Shown: in pieces, positions 10,200 through 21,414 of the stretch
How positions within the stretch are numbered: position 1 is the first letter of the stretch
Layout: each line of letters begins with the position of its first letter
Assembly (NCBI GenBank): GCA_905116865.2
Contig: CAJHNH020000713.1
Location: forward strand, 567,475-631,474
Direction: 5' to 3'
Origin: Candidula unifasciata
Lineage: Eukaryota; Mollusca; Gastropoda; Stylommatophora; Geomitridae
Length of the DNA: 64,000 bases
Notes under the pieces: model-generated
What the model was told of the DNA's origin: nothing
Databases searched by the model: none
What the model saw: the letters and a program-made list of their open reading frames with translations, nothing else
Program-made: the position numbers and the translations under genes

Positions 10200-10875
10200 T
10201 TTTACTATTAGTGTAGTGTCATTTTCAAAGTAGTGACAGTACTAAAGTAATATCACTGTCACGGCTTGACTTCTTTAAAGTAGTTATTGGCAGTCATGGA
10301 TACATGACAGAAGGCTGAAGTTCCAGTGATTTTACTTTCAATTTTAAATTTAGTTTTCAGTTAACCTCAATCGAAGCCCTTCTTGCATATATTGAAGATG
10401 GCATTGGCTCAATGTTCTATGTGTTTTTAGAGTATGTGTGTGCGTGCGCGTGTGTGTAATTAGTGATAAGACTCACCACTGAATTTCTTCTATTATGTTC
10501 GATCTATTCATAAGAATAATTAGAGTAAGTGGGGCGACTCTCTGAATTACATCGTCGAATTGTCCCAGACATCATGCAACAAGATAAGAAGGGCATTCGA
10601 CAATGAGTGAAGCCTTTTTAAGGTTAACGGTGAAAATAGTGCCTTAGCCTCGTATCTCAGACACGCAATGTCTTCTCTGGAGAGTTGAGTATTTGTAACC
10701 GATATCGTGTTTTCTACAGGTACCTTGGACAGTTGGGAAAATTTGTAGAAAGCCAGGTAGTTGTAGCGCCTGGTAGTTGTTCTGCTTGCATTATTCCTAG
10801 ATGACCAAACCATTTGAATGTCTGTTTCTCACTGTATTTCCTGCATGCTGTTATTCCCACAGTCTTTCTGATAAT
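10200..10875. other. No gene recognised
   Basis: An 88-residue minus-strand frame (10547-10813) shows no motif I recognise. It adjoins a LINE fragment and may be its unrecognised continuation. Confidence 0.4.
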
Positions 10876-11440
10876 TTAATTTATAACTTTGTCTCGGATG
10901 ATTAAGTTGGCAGCTTTTTTCTGGCATGTTATTTCACTTGGGTTAATTTTACATAGGTTAGCCTTTGATAATGTCCACGTCTGGCACTGATAGCACAGTG
11001 TTGGTATGAATATGCTGTTTATATCATGTTTCTTGGCAATTATACTTATATTTTGATGTCTCAAAATGGTGTCAGTTGGTATATAAGTGCATTGGATCTT
11101 TGGCATCCTGTGTACTTACTCGGCGTGTCATATTCTATTTCCTTAACTCTGTGACATCTTCCATCGGATGTTATCTATGTACCTAGATACTTAAATTTCT
11201 TTACTTATGCTAAACGCCTTTGGGTTTATTATACATTTAGGCACTATTCTTTTCTTTGAAATCACCATTACTTCTGTCTTTCCGTTATTCACCTAAGGCC
11301 CATATTATAACTACCCTCACCGTATCTTTCAATTCATGTAGTTCTTTCAGACTTACTGCTATCAAGACTGTGTCATCAGCACAACGCAGGCTGTTTATGT
11401 TAGGACCAGCAACAAAATAGCACTATAGGTTACATAATGT
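10876..11440 (-). pseudogene. LINE reverse transcriptase fragment with ADD motif
   Basis: Minus-strand translation near 11400-11340 reads NINSLRCADDTVLIA, the palm-domain (F/Y)ADD motif with its first residue changed to C. Further on, IFIPTLCYQCQTWTLSKANL (10950-11010) is the usual tail segment. Stops and frame changes between them show decay. Confidence 0.7.
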
Positions 11441-11741
11441 TTAATAACCAAACATAGATCGAATAACCAACACATCGGACCACATTGTTTTGATTGGAGT
11501 ATATCATCACCATACGTCCTATTAGGCTGGCAGTCGAATCCTCCTTTCCAGGCTGGCGGTCAAATTCTCCTTTCCATTCTGTAATGTGTAATCTTATCGA
11601 TATGATGGGCTACAGTCCAGCACATATGGTCTCTTATCGATGTTCGCCCGGGGGGTTTTCTCAGGCGTCCTCGTTTCTTTAACTGCCACTTTTCTGATTT
11701 CAGTTGGCGATCTCTCTTTCCGCTTCTTCTCAAAATGTGCC

Positions 11742-11970
11742 TAGTATATCGGCATTTAACGCTTCGTAATGCAGGGATGCTGGGTTCGATCCCAGCTGTG
11801 GGCCATGCGCCTTGCGTTGGTTTCGACAGTGCCGACAAGAGAAGCGACCGTCCAGGAAGCAATGGCAAACTACTGGACGTAAATTTGCCTAGAAAAACCA
11901 CACAACAGTCAGAGGCTGTTGGGGTTGGTTCTGCAACGTCCTGTAAAGGATACGCAACTAACCTACTATC
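11742..11970 (+). repeat. SINE family C copy
   Basis: The B box GGGTTCGATCCCAGC is followed by TTGCGTTGGTTTCGACAGTG, GGCAAACTACTGGACGTAAA and GGGGTTGGTTCTGCAACG. It is the best preserved of the five copies seen. Confidence 0.85.
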
Positions 11971-12021
11971 GTCATTTAAAATCGTGTTATAACTCCTAAC
12001 AACAACGTTTTTGGAGATTTT

Positions 12022-12412
12022 TGAACAACGGATCAACATCATAGCACACGGGTAGTAACCCATAAATGCTCCATTCTTCTTCTAACTCAAGTCTGAGTCC
12101 GAAGAAGATCAACACAGTGAACAGGCTCTGTAGCACAGGCGAGGATCCTGGAATACTTTGGGTAGATTTTTAAGTCCAAATTTTGCCCAGGCAGCGCCGT
12201 TGGGCTACTCTTTTTGATTTACAACCAACTGTCAGGGGATTTTTTTACGTGCGCCACAATGCACACGGGCGTCCCATCTTACTACCCTGATACCAGGGGG
12301 AATTAATGGAAGTCCACGTGAAAAAATCCCAGCCCTTACCGGGTATTGAACCCGGAACCTTTAGCACTCGAGGCGGACACCGTAGCTCGAGACCACGCAG
12401 CCACTCTTGCTA
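12022..12412 (-). repeat. SINE family A copy
   Basis: In minus orientation it begins with a tRNA-like head (CTCGAGCTACGGTGTCCGCC and a B box GGTTCCGGGTTCAATACCC), continues with TTTTTTCACGTGGAC and GTGCATTGTGGCGCACG, and ends at TTGATCCGTTGTTCAAA. Three further copies lie at 43640 and 53122 (+) and 63158 (-). Confidence 0.88.
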
Positions 12413-12949
12413 ACACCGATGATCCAGCTAGCCAAAGACAGAAACGAATATTTATAAAAGAGACACGAAGGACATAGTATATACGTGGCCACCCACACAA
12501 CTCTCCTTTTTTTTTAAAATCCTGTGCATTATTTATTTCGTGACTTCCTTTTATTCCCTCTCGCACACTTGTCTGAGGTTTCCTAGATTTAGTCATCACT
12601 AATTTAACGCCTTATGTACAATACAATACAGAACAATACAATACATTGCTCATACTCTTTCTAGTGGGGAAACAATTTCTTGTGTAGACATGTCAGGAAA
12701 TGGCATTTCGTGGTTCGTGCATCGATACCTTGAACATTATTTCTTGAGTGGCTCGTCTTTGTGAAGAGAACAATTGGAGTGGTTCTATGGTTCATTGTTG
12801 GGGAGGTATTGAGAGAAGGAAGATCAACCAAGTGCGTTGTTAAGGAGATACGGGAATTGTCTCATGGTAATGATACTGCTGGTACTTATACTAATAACAG
12901 TTATTAATCATTATTAATGACGGAAGTGAGGAGGTGAAAAGCAGTAGCA
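12413..12949. other. No feature seen
   Basis: Apart from a short CAATACA-type tandem stretch near 12618-12650, I see no gene or repeat family here. Confidence 0.5.
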
Positions 12950-13345
12950 GTCACAAGTACTGTCAGTCATGTCTGATACATTCTTCTCCTTACAAGTCAG
13001 TCATTTCTGATACAGATTTGCTTCTCCTTACATGAACTGTCTATAATTTATGATACAGATATTATTCTCCTTACATATACTGTCAGTCATTTCTGATACA
13101 TATATTCTTGTCCTTACATATACTGTCAGTCATTTCTGATACAGATATTCTTCTCCTTACATATACCGTCAGTCATTTCTGATACATATATTCTTGTCCT
13201 TACATATACCGTCAGTCATTTCTGATACATATATTCTTGTCCTTACATATACTGTCAGTCTTTTTTTATACAGATATTCTTCTCCTTACATATACTGTCA
13301 GTCATTTTTGATACAGATATTCTTCTCCTTACATATACTAAAAAG
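12950..13345. repeat. 43 bp tandem repeat, about 8 copies
   Basis: Each unit contains TACTGTCAGTCATTTCTGAT, ACAGATATTCTT and CTCCTTACATA. Early copies are diverged and later ones nearly identical. Confidence 0.88.
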
Positions 13346-13599
13346 GAGTGCACACATTAGCTACATCTCGGGATGTAGTGTTGCTGAACCACAAGTGGTG
13401 GTACACAGTGACAGAGGCACATACTGATCAAAACCTATCCACTCCTTCCCGCAGTCATCTTAGAGTCAGGTTCCCAACCGAGACCTGACCAGTGTGATTC
13501 TTCTTCTTATGATCGCTTTAGATTTTCACCGACAGACAAGTTCAGATAAGTTCACTTGACACTTTTTAGGAGTTTCCTGTTAGTGCCTGTTACAGCCTT

Positions 13600-13806
13600 T
13601 ATTTTACCACTTTTGCGGTGTAGGCAGAAGGTTGGGGGGAGGGTGTCTTTGAGTCTGAGGATTTACGGCTGCATGGCTAGTGCTGTCGCCACGACTGTGC
13701 AGGTGAGGTTTTATTTTGCCCCCGACAAAAAAATTCCTAGCCTAACCGAGGATTCAACCTGGGTCTCCCGCTTGAGCTTAGCGTTCTAACCGTTCGGCCA
13801 GCCGCT
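13600..13806 (-). repeat. SINE family F copy
   Basis: On the minus strand the head GCTGGCCGAACGGTTAGAAC with a B box AGGTTGAATCC looks tRNA-like. It is followed by GCACTAGCCATG and AAATCCTCAGACTC. The last two blocks recur in the same order at 54040-54235 (+). Confidence 0.65.
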
Positions 13807-13867
13807 CCTCTCTTTTAGTTACATAAACTTTGAGTGCAATTTTCACACAGTGGGTCAGAATTCCCTT

Positions 13868-15130
13868 CTAAATGGGCTGTACAAGGACATTCTTGCAGGA
13901 CACACAGCCCACATGAGCACAGTGTCGAACTACTTGACTTAGACGAAGCCTGTGCATATGTTTGTACAGTTTGCTATGTCCTGTCCTGAGGCGTAGAATA
14001 ATGACCTGCCCGCGTTTGTCAGGTAAGTGGTAGCCATCTCTGGCCAGACGCTGTTCACCTCCAGTAGACCGGATAGCTCTTTTCTTCTCAAAATATGTTA
14101 CTGCATTATCTTCCTGTTCACATTCTGCCCCTTTCTTGCTAAGTCTTTCCGCGGTTTCACTTCCTGGCATACTAAAGTGGGTTTGTACCCACTGGAGTAC
14201 AGTACGCTTTTGGGCAGCCATCTTTCCTAAGTTGAGATTTTAGGTGAGGGAGTTTTCCACTCTCGAGGGCTTGGAGCACCGATAGCGCATGTGAAGATAA
14301 CCACTCGGTGGCAGTCAGAACCGGTGTCGTGTAACATTTTGACAGCCTGCTCCAGCGCCATGATCTTTGCTGTGCAAACAGAACCGACCAGTGGGTATAT
14401 ACTTTTGTGGGGAGATGATTATCTGGGTATGGGGACACAGATGTCAGCATCCCCGTTCATAACCGCACTAGTTGTCGGTCCTTCTGTATAAGCATGCTTT
14501 CATGACTGTCCGGGATAGCTCTCCTGGGCCACACCCAAGAGCAGCTGATCGCTTTTGAAGGTCACTGGACTCATCTCCAGCTGTGAGCCCGTTGACTGAA
14601 GTCATTTTCTGTATTGTGTCGCTGACTTGCTCCCAGGGTACATGGTTTAGGGTCGGTTTCAGCGGTTTTGTTCTCATGGGTAGATCTGCTTGATACTGTC
14701 TTCTAAGTCTTTTCTCCGATGGACAACGCTGCTACTTTTGAGACACCCCAATGCCAGTTCATCTAATCTTGACTGCGTACTATTAAACTTCTCCATCTGC
14801 ATCATAGTTTTAGTGTCTCTTCTATGGGGCACTGTCGGCATTGCAGTTATTTTCTGCATCTCTTATATCGGTGCTGCTTTCATAGATCATATAATGAGTC
14901 AGTCTGAGGGCTGGATTTTGCACTATTACAATTGTAGACCAAGCTGTTGCACCAAACCCTAAGTTGATTCCCATCGCTCCATTATAAACTTTCTTTAGGG
15001 TTTTTACCTTCGCTCCGCAACTTGTCCCTGCCAGTTTTATAAGTAACCCTGGTCGTCTCCTCCCCCCTCCCCGCCTTCCACATTGTCTATATGCTTGCTC
15101 CACGTGAGCTCCCATTAAATTTGACTCCAA
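13868..15130 (-). pseudogene. Jockey-like LINE: RT tail and RNase H relic
   Basis: Minus-strand reading first gives LLIKLAGTSCGAKVKTLKKV and LGFGATAWSTIVIVQNPALR (14900-15080), which is the conserved segment after the reverse transcriptase palm. It then gives an RNase H relic with VQTHFSMPGSETAERLSKKG (14100-14190). The intervening RNase H catalytic residues are scattered over several frames (14170-14680). The order RT tail then RNase H is that of jockey-like non-LTR retrotransposons. Multiple stops and frameshifts mean it is not expressed as a protein. Confidence 0.75.
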
Positions 15131-15144
15131 GATAAAGTGAAGAC

Positions 15145-15300
15145 GTTTCCTTCAAAGTTGGTGTGCCTGTGCATGAGAGACGTGAAACCAGCAGTCTGCA
15201 CAGCGATAATCCAGATCTGTAAAACGGACGTGCACGCTACCCAAGCTCTGGTTACAGATAATCAGCTCGGGCATTCCGAAGAAGAAGACTACCATCCACT
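15145..15300 (+). repeat. SINE family D fragment
   Basis: It contains CCTTCAAAGTTGGTGTGCCT, GCATGAGAGACGTGAAACCA and GCAGTCTGCACAGCGATAA, in the same order as the full copy at 22500-22620. Confidence 0.6.
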
Positions 15301-15314
15301 GGAATAGTCTATGC

Positions 15315-15702
15315 CAGTGTTGTTCAAACCGTGGGCCGTGGCTCTGTGGGACCCCAAAAAACGTCATAATCATGTAACGAGGTAGAGTCGGTGGTTTTTC
15401 TTTCTCAGTCTCTAGGATTAAAATATCTGGGGCTTTTTGTTTGCGTTAAAGGCTTTCTCTTTAATGTCGGTCATAAAAACCAAACGGAGAAATCGAATAG
15501 ATGTTATTGTAGATTTTCTTACCTCTAAGCAGCAACAGATGTCGCATTAGCTGAAATGTGTAATTTTGCGACATCAGTTTTACCAAATAAACTGCTATCT
15601 ATGTTTGTTTTTCTCTCATGTTTGGTTAGCTCTCATGTAGGACGCGAAGCAGTTTTAACTGTTTTGATGGGCCGCGGATGTAGAAAAGGTTGAGGATCAC
15701 TG
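15315..15702. mobile_element. hAT-like MITE
   Basis: The ends CAGTGTTGTTCAAACCGTGG and (reverse complement of the right end) CAGTGATCCTCAACCTTTTC are the CAGTGGTTCTCAAAC type typical of hAT/Charlie MITEs. The left flank GTCTATGC and right flank AGTTGTGC agree at only 4 of 8 bases, so the copy is old or the ends are slightly off. No coding region is seen. Confidence 0.6.
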
Positions 15703-15898
15703 AGTTGTGCTACACTGTTGCAGGGGCGCCGCACCTGGGTGTTTAGATACTTTGAACCCCTCCCCCATCCCCATAGCATTTTTGTCGTGGGGGGGGGGGG
15801 GGGTCTGTTTGGCTTGGCTTGTTTGCGAAAAAAAATCATCACGTTCAAGCAATATTATCATTATTATTATAGGTTCTTTATTGGTTGTTCACTCCAGA

Positions 15899-16024
15899 TA
15901 CGGGGAATCCCGGAGTTCCCCGAAAAGTCCAATATTATAGGGATGTTAGGGTTAGTACGTGCTCATTTCAAACTGTAATATTCTTATTATATTGGACTTT
16001 GCGGGGAACTCCAGGCTTCCCCGT
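15899..16024. repeat. Imperfect palindrome (hairpin MITE?)
   Basis: The left arm ACGGGGAATCCCGGAGTTCC continues with AAAGTCCAATATTA. The right arm TATATTGGACTTTGCGGGGA continues with ACTCCAGGCTTCCCCGT, giving about 40 base pairs of stem. No clear target duplication was found. Confidence 0.6.
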
Positions 16025-16292
16025 GTTGAAAAAGGGGGGGGGGGGGGATACAAACTGAAGAATTTTATTGAATACTACTTATATCAGGCGTAAGTAGGCT
16101 CCTTGAGGCGCCCTTGAAAAATGTATAATGGACTGTGCCGTCCCTCACCCCATAGTGTTCTTTGTGCGCGCGTCCCTGTTGTCTAGTGTACCTAAGCTGC
16201 GGCGCCTATGTACTGGTGTAACCCTGGTAACGTAACTAGCCCGCTACTGTTGCTGATATCGATCCGTCTTCCTGAAGTTCGGCCCAATTCTA

Positions 16293-16520
16293 CAGGGTGT
16301 CCCGTTAGTTTCCGTATGTAGGAAAAATAAACATTTCCCTAACGTAATCGTAACCTCAGCAGTGGAGAACACGCATCGTTTTTTTTTTTTTTTTTTCATA
16401 ACAAGGGTATTCGACAAGATTATAAAATATATTATGTAAATAGAAATAATTTGCATCCCAAATGTCTGGAAACTAAAAATGTTTATTTTTCCTATGTCTG
16501 GAAACTTCAGTGACACTCTG
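16293..16520. mobile_element. TA-flanked MITE (mariner-like ends)
   Basis: Inverted ends of about 45 bases run from CAGGGTGTCCCGTTAGTTTC to AGGAAAAATAAACATTT and return as the complement ending in ACACTCTG. TA flanks both ends (16291-16292 and 16521-16522). CAGGGTGTCCC termini with TA targets are typical of Tc1/mariner-derived MITEs. A poly-T run lies inside. Confidence 0.8.
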
Positions 16521-16524
16521 TAGA

Positions 16525-18265
16525 CTGGTTTAGAGGCGGGAGTAGCACTGTCGCCCGTGTCATTTAGTCCCTTTTTGTCTGTTTCTGTGTTGGTTCTTCT
16601 GGTGCTGATATCTTTCTGTGACACAAATCGAGGCAGTCCGGCGGGGTTTTCTTTCCACTAATCTCTAGCTCAGCGGTTCTGAAACTCTCCTGAGGCTGGC
16701 ACATCAGAAGCATGCCGTTCGTTACTGGGATGAAAGCAAAGACTGGTAACACTGAAAACATCTCATGCACGTTGTTAGAGGTTACTAAGGAAGTTTAGCA
16801 CCAGACTGGCTACGTCATCCCAGAGAATGTTTCGTCTGTTAAAATGCAGCTTGTCGTGAACAAGTCTACAGTCAAACCCACCCGACCTGGACTACACGTT
16901 AAATTACTTCCTAGTCGTTTTGTTGTGCCCCTGTATAACGGTGCTATATGGCAGTAGGGCTGAACTCGGTTTACGAAATTTGTAGCTGTTTGATTCTCAT
17001 CCTTGAGTTATTAATCATAGAGACTGTAAATCTGGAGGGAGCAACGTTTGTGTGTGTGTGTGTGTGTGAAAATAAATGGTTTCCGAATCTTCCTGTGTGG
17101 GGTTGACTATCACTAAGCTTCACGAAGCCTCAGTTAGTCTATATTAGTTACTAGAAAAATTAAAGAATGGAATTTACATTGTTGGCGGTTGCTTTACGGT
17201 GCCTTAGTTACTTGTGAAGAGTGCTGACATTTTTTTAAATGTCAGTATTGTTATAATATATCAGCTAAATTGAGCAGTATTTTGGCAGTGAGAACATTCC
17301 TGGATCAGCGGCGTCGTCGCAAAGAAATCGTTAGGAGGGGATGAGGCAACCGCTTATAATTGTCTAGGGGTTGGGGGGGGGGGGTTAGAACTTATTCAAG
17401 TGAACAGTAATAATAATATTAATAACAACAGTCGTTATTGTGTGCTTAAATCATCTAGGTCATAGTTGATTGAAAGTACACGAGCTAGAATGTTGTGGAT
17501 AGACATCGTGACTACCCACGCCACACGACATTGAATATAAGAAAAAGAAGAATGTCAAATAAATATGACATTATGTTAAAAAATAAGAAATAATTTGTAA
17601 AAATACAAATATTTAAAACAAATACTTAAAAACAAAAGAAGATATATACATGGCTGGGAGGGGAGGATAGACCTAACACCCCCCCCCCCCTCCCCCCCTC
17701 TTTCCAAGCCTACCTGAAAATTATTGTTGACTGAGCGCACATGCTCCGGAGTCCTGTCCTAAATGTCATTGCTACCATGTGTCACCCTTTGAGAAATAAT
17801 GGTCCATGTCTTTGTAGCTATTGACTGCCCAGACATCGTCGTTGTTGAGTGAGAATTTATATAGTTCATTTTGGGTGGAAGTGGTGCGGGTTCCAAACTG
17901 TCGCCATTTTGCCTTGCTTTGATTTAATATAAATATTCTGTTATTCAATATAAATACCACTGTTGTCTTTGGTAAGACTGCATGGAGAGGCCGTAATCTC
18001 TTACTATTGCCGGAAAACACCAATAATAATTTTTTTTTCGCTGTTCACCGTGGGGGAACAAACGTTTTGATTTACTGAGCGAGAAGCAGGTGCTCTATTT
18101 GTAATGGAAAAGAGGACAGTTTCCCGTCGCCTCACAGCATAATATCGTGGCCTAGTTTTTGTGAAAGCTGTAGCTTCTAAGCCGAATGACAGGGCTACAT
18201 AGCAGAATTAACGTATTCTTCACCTTCAGCTTTCCGTAACTGTACAGGAAACATGAATCAGATTT
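16525..18265. other. No gene recognised
   Basis: This contains a (TG)n tract (17050-17068), poly-G and poly-C runs and AT-rich sequence. Two minus-strand frames of 68 and 83 residues (16564-16770 and 17772-18023) have no recognisable motif. A CAGCGGTTCTGAAACTCTCC block at 16674 resembles an isolated hAT end. Confidence 0.4.
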
Positions 18266-18269
18266 CTGT

Positions 18270-18660
18270 CCTGAATTTTGAGTGTTCAATTAAGAATCGA
18301 CATCACAGCACGCAGGACAATTCCATAAGTGCTTCGTCCCCATCTTCATCAGCAAGCGAAGAGTTCCAGTTTCGATGGCACCAGTAACTGATTGTATATC
18401 TGTCTCGCAGTTCCGCTGAGTGTTGAGCGTCGGTCAGATTCCCTGGTTACTCTTCGCAGCGCCATTCTCATGAGACCATATAATCTATTTGTGCCACTCG
18501 CTCCCAAAGGGCCCTCACTACATTTAGCTTGTCATACATCAGTTTACCACCAAGTGGTGCCGAACGAGTCACTCTATCTGCCTGCTCGCTTCCCAACACA
18601 CCGGCATAATCTGGAAAAATTATCCAAAGGACGCTAACTACCCGGGACCTCTGACGCAAT
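18270..18660 (-). pseudogene. Jockey-like LINE C-terminus
   Basis: The minus strand encodes GVLGSEQADRVTRSAPLGGK (18540-18600), the end of an RNase H (normally GNERADxLA), then LMYDKLNVVRALWERV. The first cysteine-tail residues are lost by frameshift. It is the same family as 6790-7240 (-) and 44765-45015 (+). Confidence 0.7.
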
Positions 18661-19019
18661 GCTTGCCACTATGCACGGAGCATGCCTGTCCCTACCTTTT
18701 TCACCATGCTCTGGGAGTTAGTTAGGATTACCTCGTGTCCGTCCGTACAGCTGATTCTCAAGCTAGCGGAAGGCAGCAGTGACTGCCTCCACCTCCATTA
18801 TTAAACAAGACATTGTGATATCATATGCCAGGCTTTGCTGCACCAAGCGACATCAATTCGCTTTTGCTATGTACCCCCATGCACTTAGTTTGTCTCTCGA
18901 CACAGAGTATAGATAATCACATCACCTTAACGGGAATTGTGAATTATTTCTTGAACTTCTGATTCTGCAGCATCAGCTGGCCAGTCCCTGCACTCCTGGC
19001 CTAAAGAGTGATTGAAACC

Positions 19020-21120
19020 CTACACAAGTCTGATTCTTGCTTGGACACATTGACCCACTTCTCCACATTGACCCACTTCTCTACATTGACCCACTTCTCT
19101 ACATTGACCCACTTCTCTACATTGACCCACTTCTCTACATTGACCCACTTCTCTACATTGACCCACTTCTCTACATTGACCCACTTCTCTACATTGACCC
19201 ACTTCTCTACATTGACCCACTTCTCTATTGACCCACTTCTCTACATTGACCCACTTCTCTACATTGACCCACTTCTCTACATTGACCCACTTCTCTACAT
19301 TGCCCCACTTCTCTACATTGACCCACTTCTCTACATTGACCCACTTCTCTACGCACTCAAATTTATCAAGCCTGCACACATGTCTAGTTGTGTCTTCAAC
19401 TTGCGCCATCCAAGACCTTCCTCTTTTCAGTCGGTGATCCTTAGCTGTACATAGAGCTTCATGCAATAGGTGCTTCTTGTCTGCAGCTACTTTTAGATAT
19501 GACTTTGCCTGCAGAACTTTGCACCTGTCTGCAATAGTAGGCAGTGTAAGTATATATGACACACATATTAACAAGGTATGTCCTGTACATCCCAGAATTA
19601 CCCATGGCTTCATTCTGTACACATTCAGGTTTCATCAGCTGACTCTTTGATATGGTAAGCATTCAGGCCCATTACCTATCACCGACAGGATCACATGCTG
19701 GAACATTGTTGTGACGAGCGTAAGCTTGAGCTACAGTGTGACGTGCTGTAAAGGCTGCGTGGTGATGTGCGGCGCACCAAAGTGACTAGGGGGTGTCTCA
19801 ATGTAACAAATGGCATCAACACTTAACATGCCACTGGCCAAGAGTAACACAACATGATGAATGCTGAAGCTTCCAAACGTAGCTAAACAAGAACTCTCTT
19901 TAAAAGTTCCATTTGTGTATTGACAATAACGATGATCAACACAAGGAGAAATTGTGCAGTTACTAATCAAGATTCATTCAAGCATATCAACAAAAGCCCG
20001 CTCATACATCCATGGACTGATATGTCCTCACGATAGGTCGCAGTTCGACCTTGAGATCCAGACAGTCATCTTCGGACTGTAAACATCAACTGCAAAGTAT
20101 ACCGGCTTACTGCCGAACTGTGGCATCCCGGGGTAAAACGTTCTCAAGGATCCACCGTGGCATCCCGGGGTAAAGCATCCTCAAGGATCCACACCAGGGC
20201 CGGACTTCCGTCCGCCTTGGTCAAACTTCGACTTTCATCTCCTAGAATACAATTCCTTCACAACCTGACGTATTGTTTTGACGTCTTATTTGCTTACTCA
20301 GTACCGGTGCGTTCTGGTGCACATCCGCACGCGACAATTGTGAACAGCATTCTTTGTTCCATGTCTATTACTGCCATGATCTTGAGAGCATTGAGTCCTT
20401 TTTTGGCATTTCACCACAACTGCCTCAACATGATCCCTAAAGGACAGGCTTCAATCGAAAATGATAGCCAGATGCCTCAATTTGCTTTCTGTTTTCATAT
20501 TTCTGTCATTACTTGTAAGGCTTTAAGCTTTAGCTATTACAATTCTATTGTCCAGAGACCACCACAAAACAGCCATTTTTTCTGAGTGATGACAGCACCC
20601 ATCTCTGCACACCAATCACAGCACTCATCTCTTCACACCCATCAGTCACTGTGTCTACTGTTGCCTGTAGCTCTTGGGTTTTCCGTTGCCTATTACTTCC
20701 CTGCCTATATGCAAGAACATCATCTGCAAATGTCAGTATCCTTCAAACACCCAGTGCTTCAAGTTTTGCCATCTTGCTTGTATACACATTGAAGAGCACT
20801 GATGAAATTGCAGAACCCTGACGTAGTCCCGGGTGATATTACAGGGTTTTGAGGTCTGCTGTCCTGAAATCTTGATAAACCCGAACAGAGACATTGGGTA
20901 CAGGGAGCTAATCCTATATCGTTAGACCGTTCAGTACTCATTATGATCTGGACAATATCACACCGGCCATCTTTGCTTCCCATAGACTCTGTTTTACCTA
21001 TTTTATGTGTTGTTTGATAAAAAAAAAATTTTTTTTGGTCCATATCAACTGATTTTGCAGGCCACACAATGAAGAGAGCCATTCGTTCCCCATCCTGCTG
21101 TAAGCTACGGTGCAATTTTG
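19020..21120 (-). pseudogene. LINE ORF2 relic with FADD reverse transcriptase motif
   Basis: Reading leftwards on the minus strand: a segment ending LRQGSAISSVLFNVYTSKM (about 20760-20840), then ILTFADDVLAYRQGSNRQRK (about 20660-20740), then PWVILGCTGH and ADRCKVLQAKSYLKVAADK, then HRLKRGRSWMAQVED (19350-19610). The last blocks match the + strand LINE at 49350-50703 (VAQVKAYMRVSAD, TRLKRGRFWMAKAED), so both belong to one family. An 18 bp minisatellite interrupts its 3-prime part. It ends about 180 bases before the first annexin exon seen. Confidence 0.75.
19046..19352. repeat. 18 bp tandem repeat, about 17 copies
   Basis: The unit ATTGACCCACTTCTCTAC repeats nearly perfectly, with one 5-base deletion near 19228 and one substitution near 19301. 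Because 18 is a multiple of 3, several frames stay open on both strands (up to 200 residues); these are not genes. Confidence 0.97.
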
Positions 21121-21300
21121 TTATTAGTCATGTTTAAAATCTTTCTCTTTTACCAAAGGGTGTAACAGTATTACATTCAAATATGTCACTACTGTTGAAC
21201 TATTTTGTTCATGTTATACTTTTATTTCGCTAAAAACAAAATGTTTTACTGTTTTTTTTTTTTTTACTGTATTATTAATGTTTTTCTTTCATTTTGCCAG

Positions 21301-21414
21301 GACCTTCGATCTGACCTCAAATCGGAGCTGAGTGGGAAGTTTGAAACGATAGCCATTGCATTACTGGACCATCCTCGTATTTATGATGCAAATGAATGCA
21401 ATGAAGCAATCAAG
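21301..21414 (+). CDS. Annexin exon: second half of repeat 1
   Basis: The acceptor is TTTTGCCAG and the donor GTGAGA. The 114 nt encode 38 residues starting [20 protein letters not shown] and ending ECNEAIK, the conserved annexin segment before the repeat 2 calcium loop. Both junctions are phase 0. No upstream partner encoding the first calcium loop was found between here and base 1. Confidence 0.95.

Noticed and set aside
16564..16770. A 68-residue minus-strand frame with a hydrophobic start
   Set aside because: No family, no splice sites and no neighbouring coding exons were found.
17772..18023. An 83-residue minus-strand frame without low complexity
   Set aside because: The composition is plausible, but there is no motif, no supporting exon and no start context, so I could not separate it from chance.
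19008..19622. Frames of 148 and 200 residues with THFSTL or REVGQC repeats
   Set aside because: They are products of the 18 bp array. Only the distal part of the minus frame is LINE-derived.
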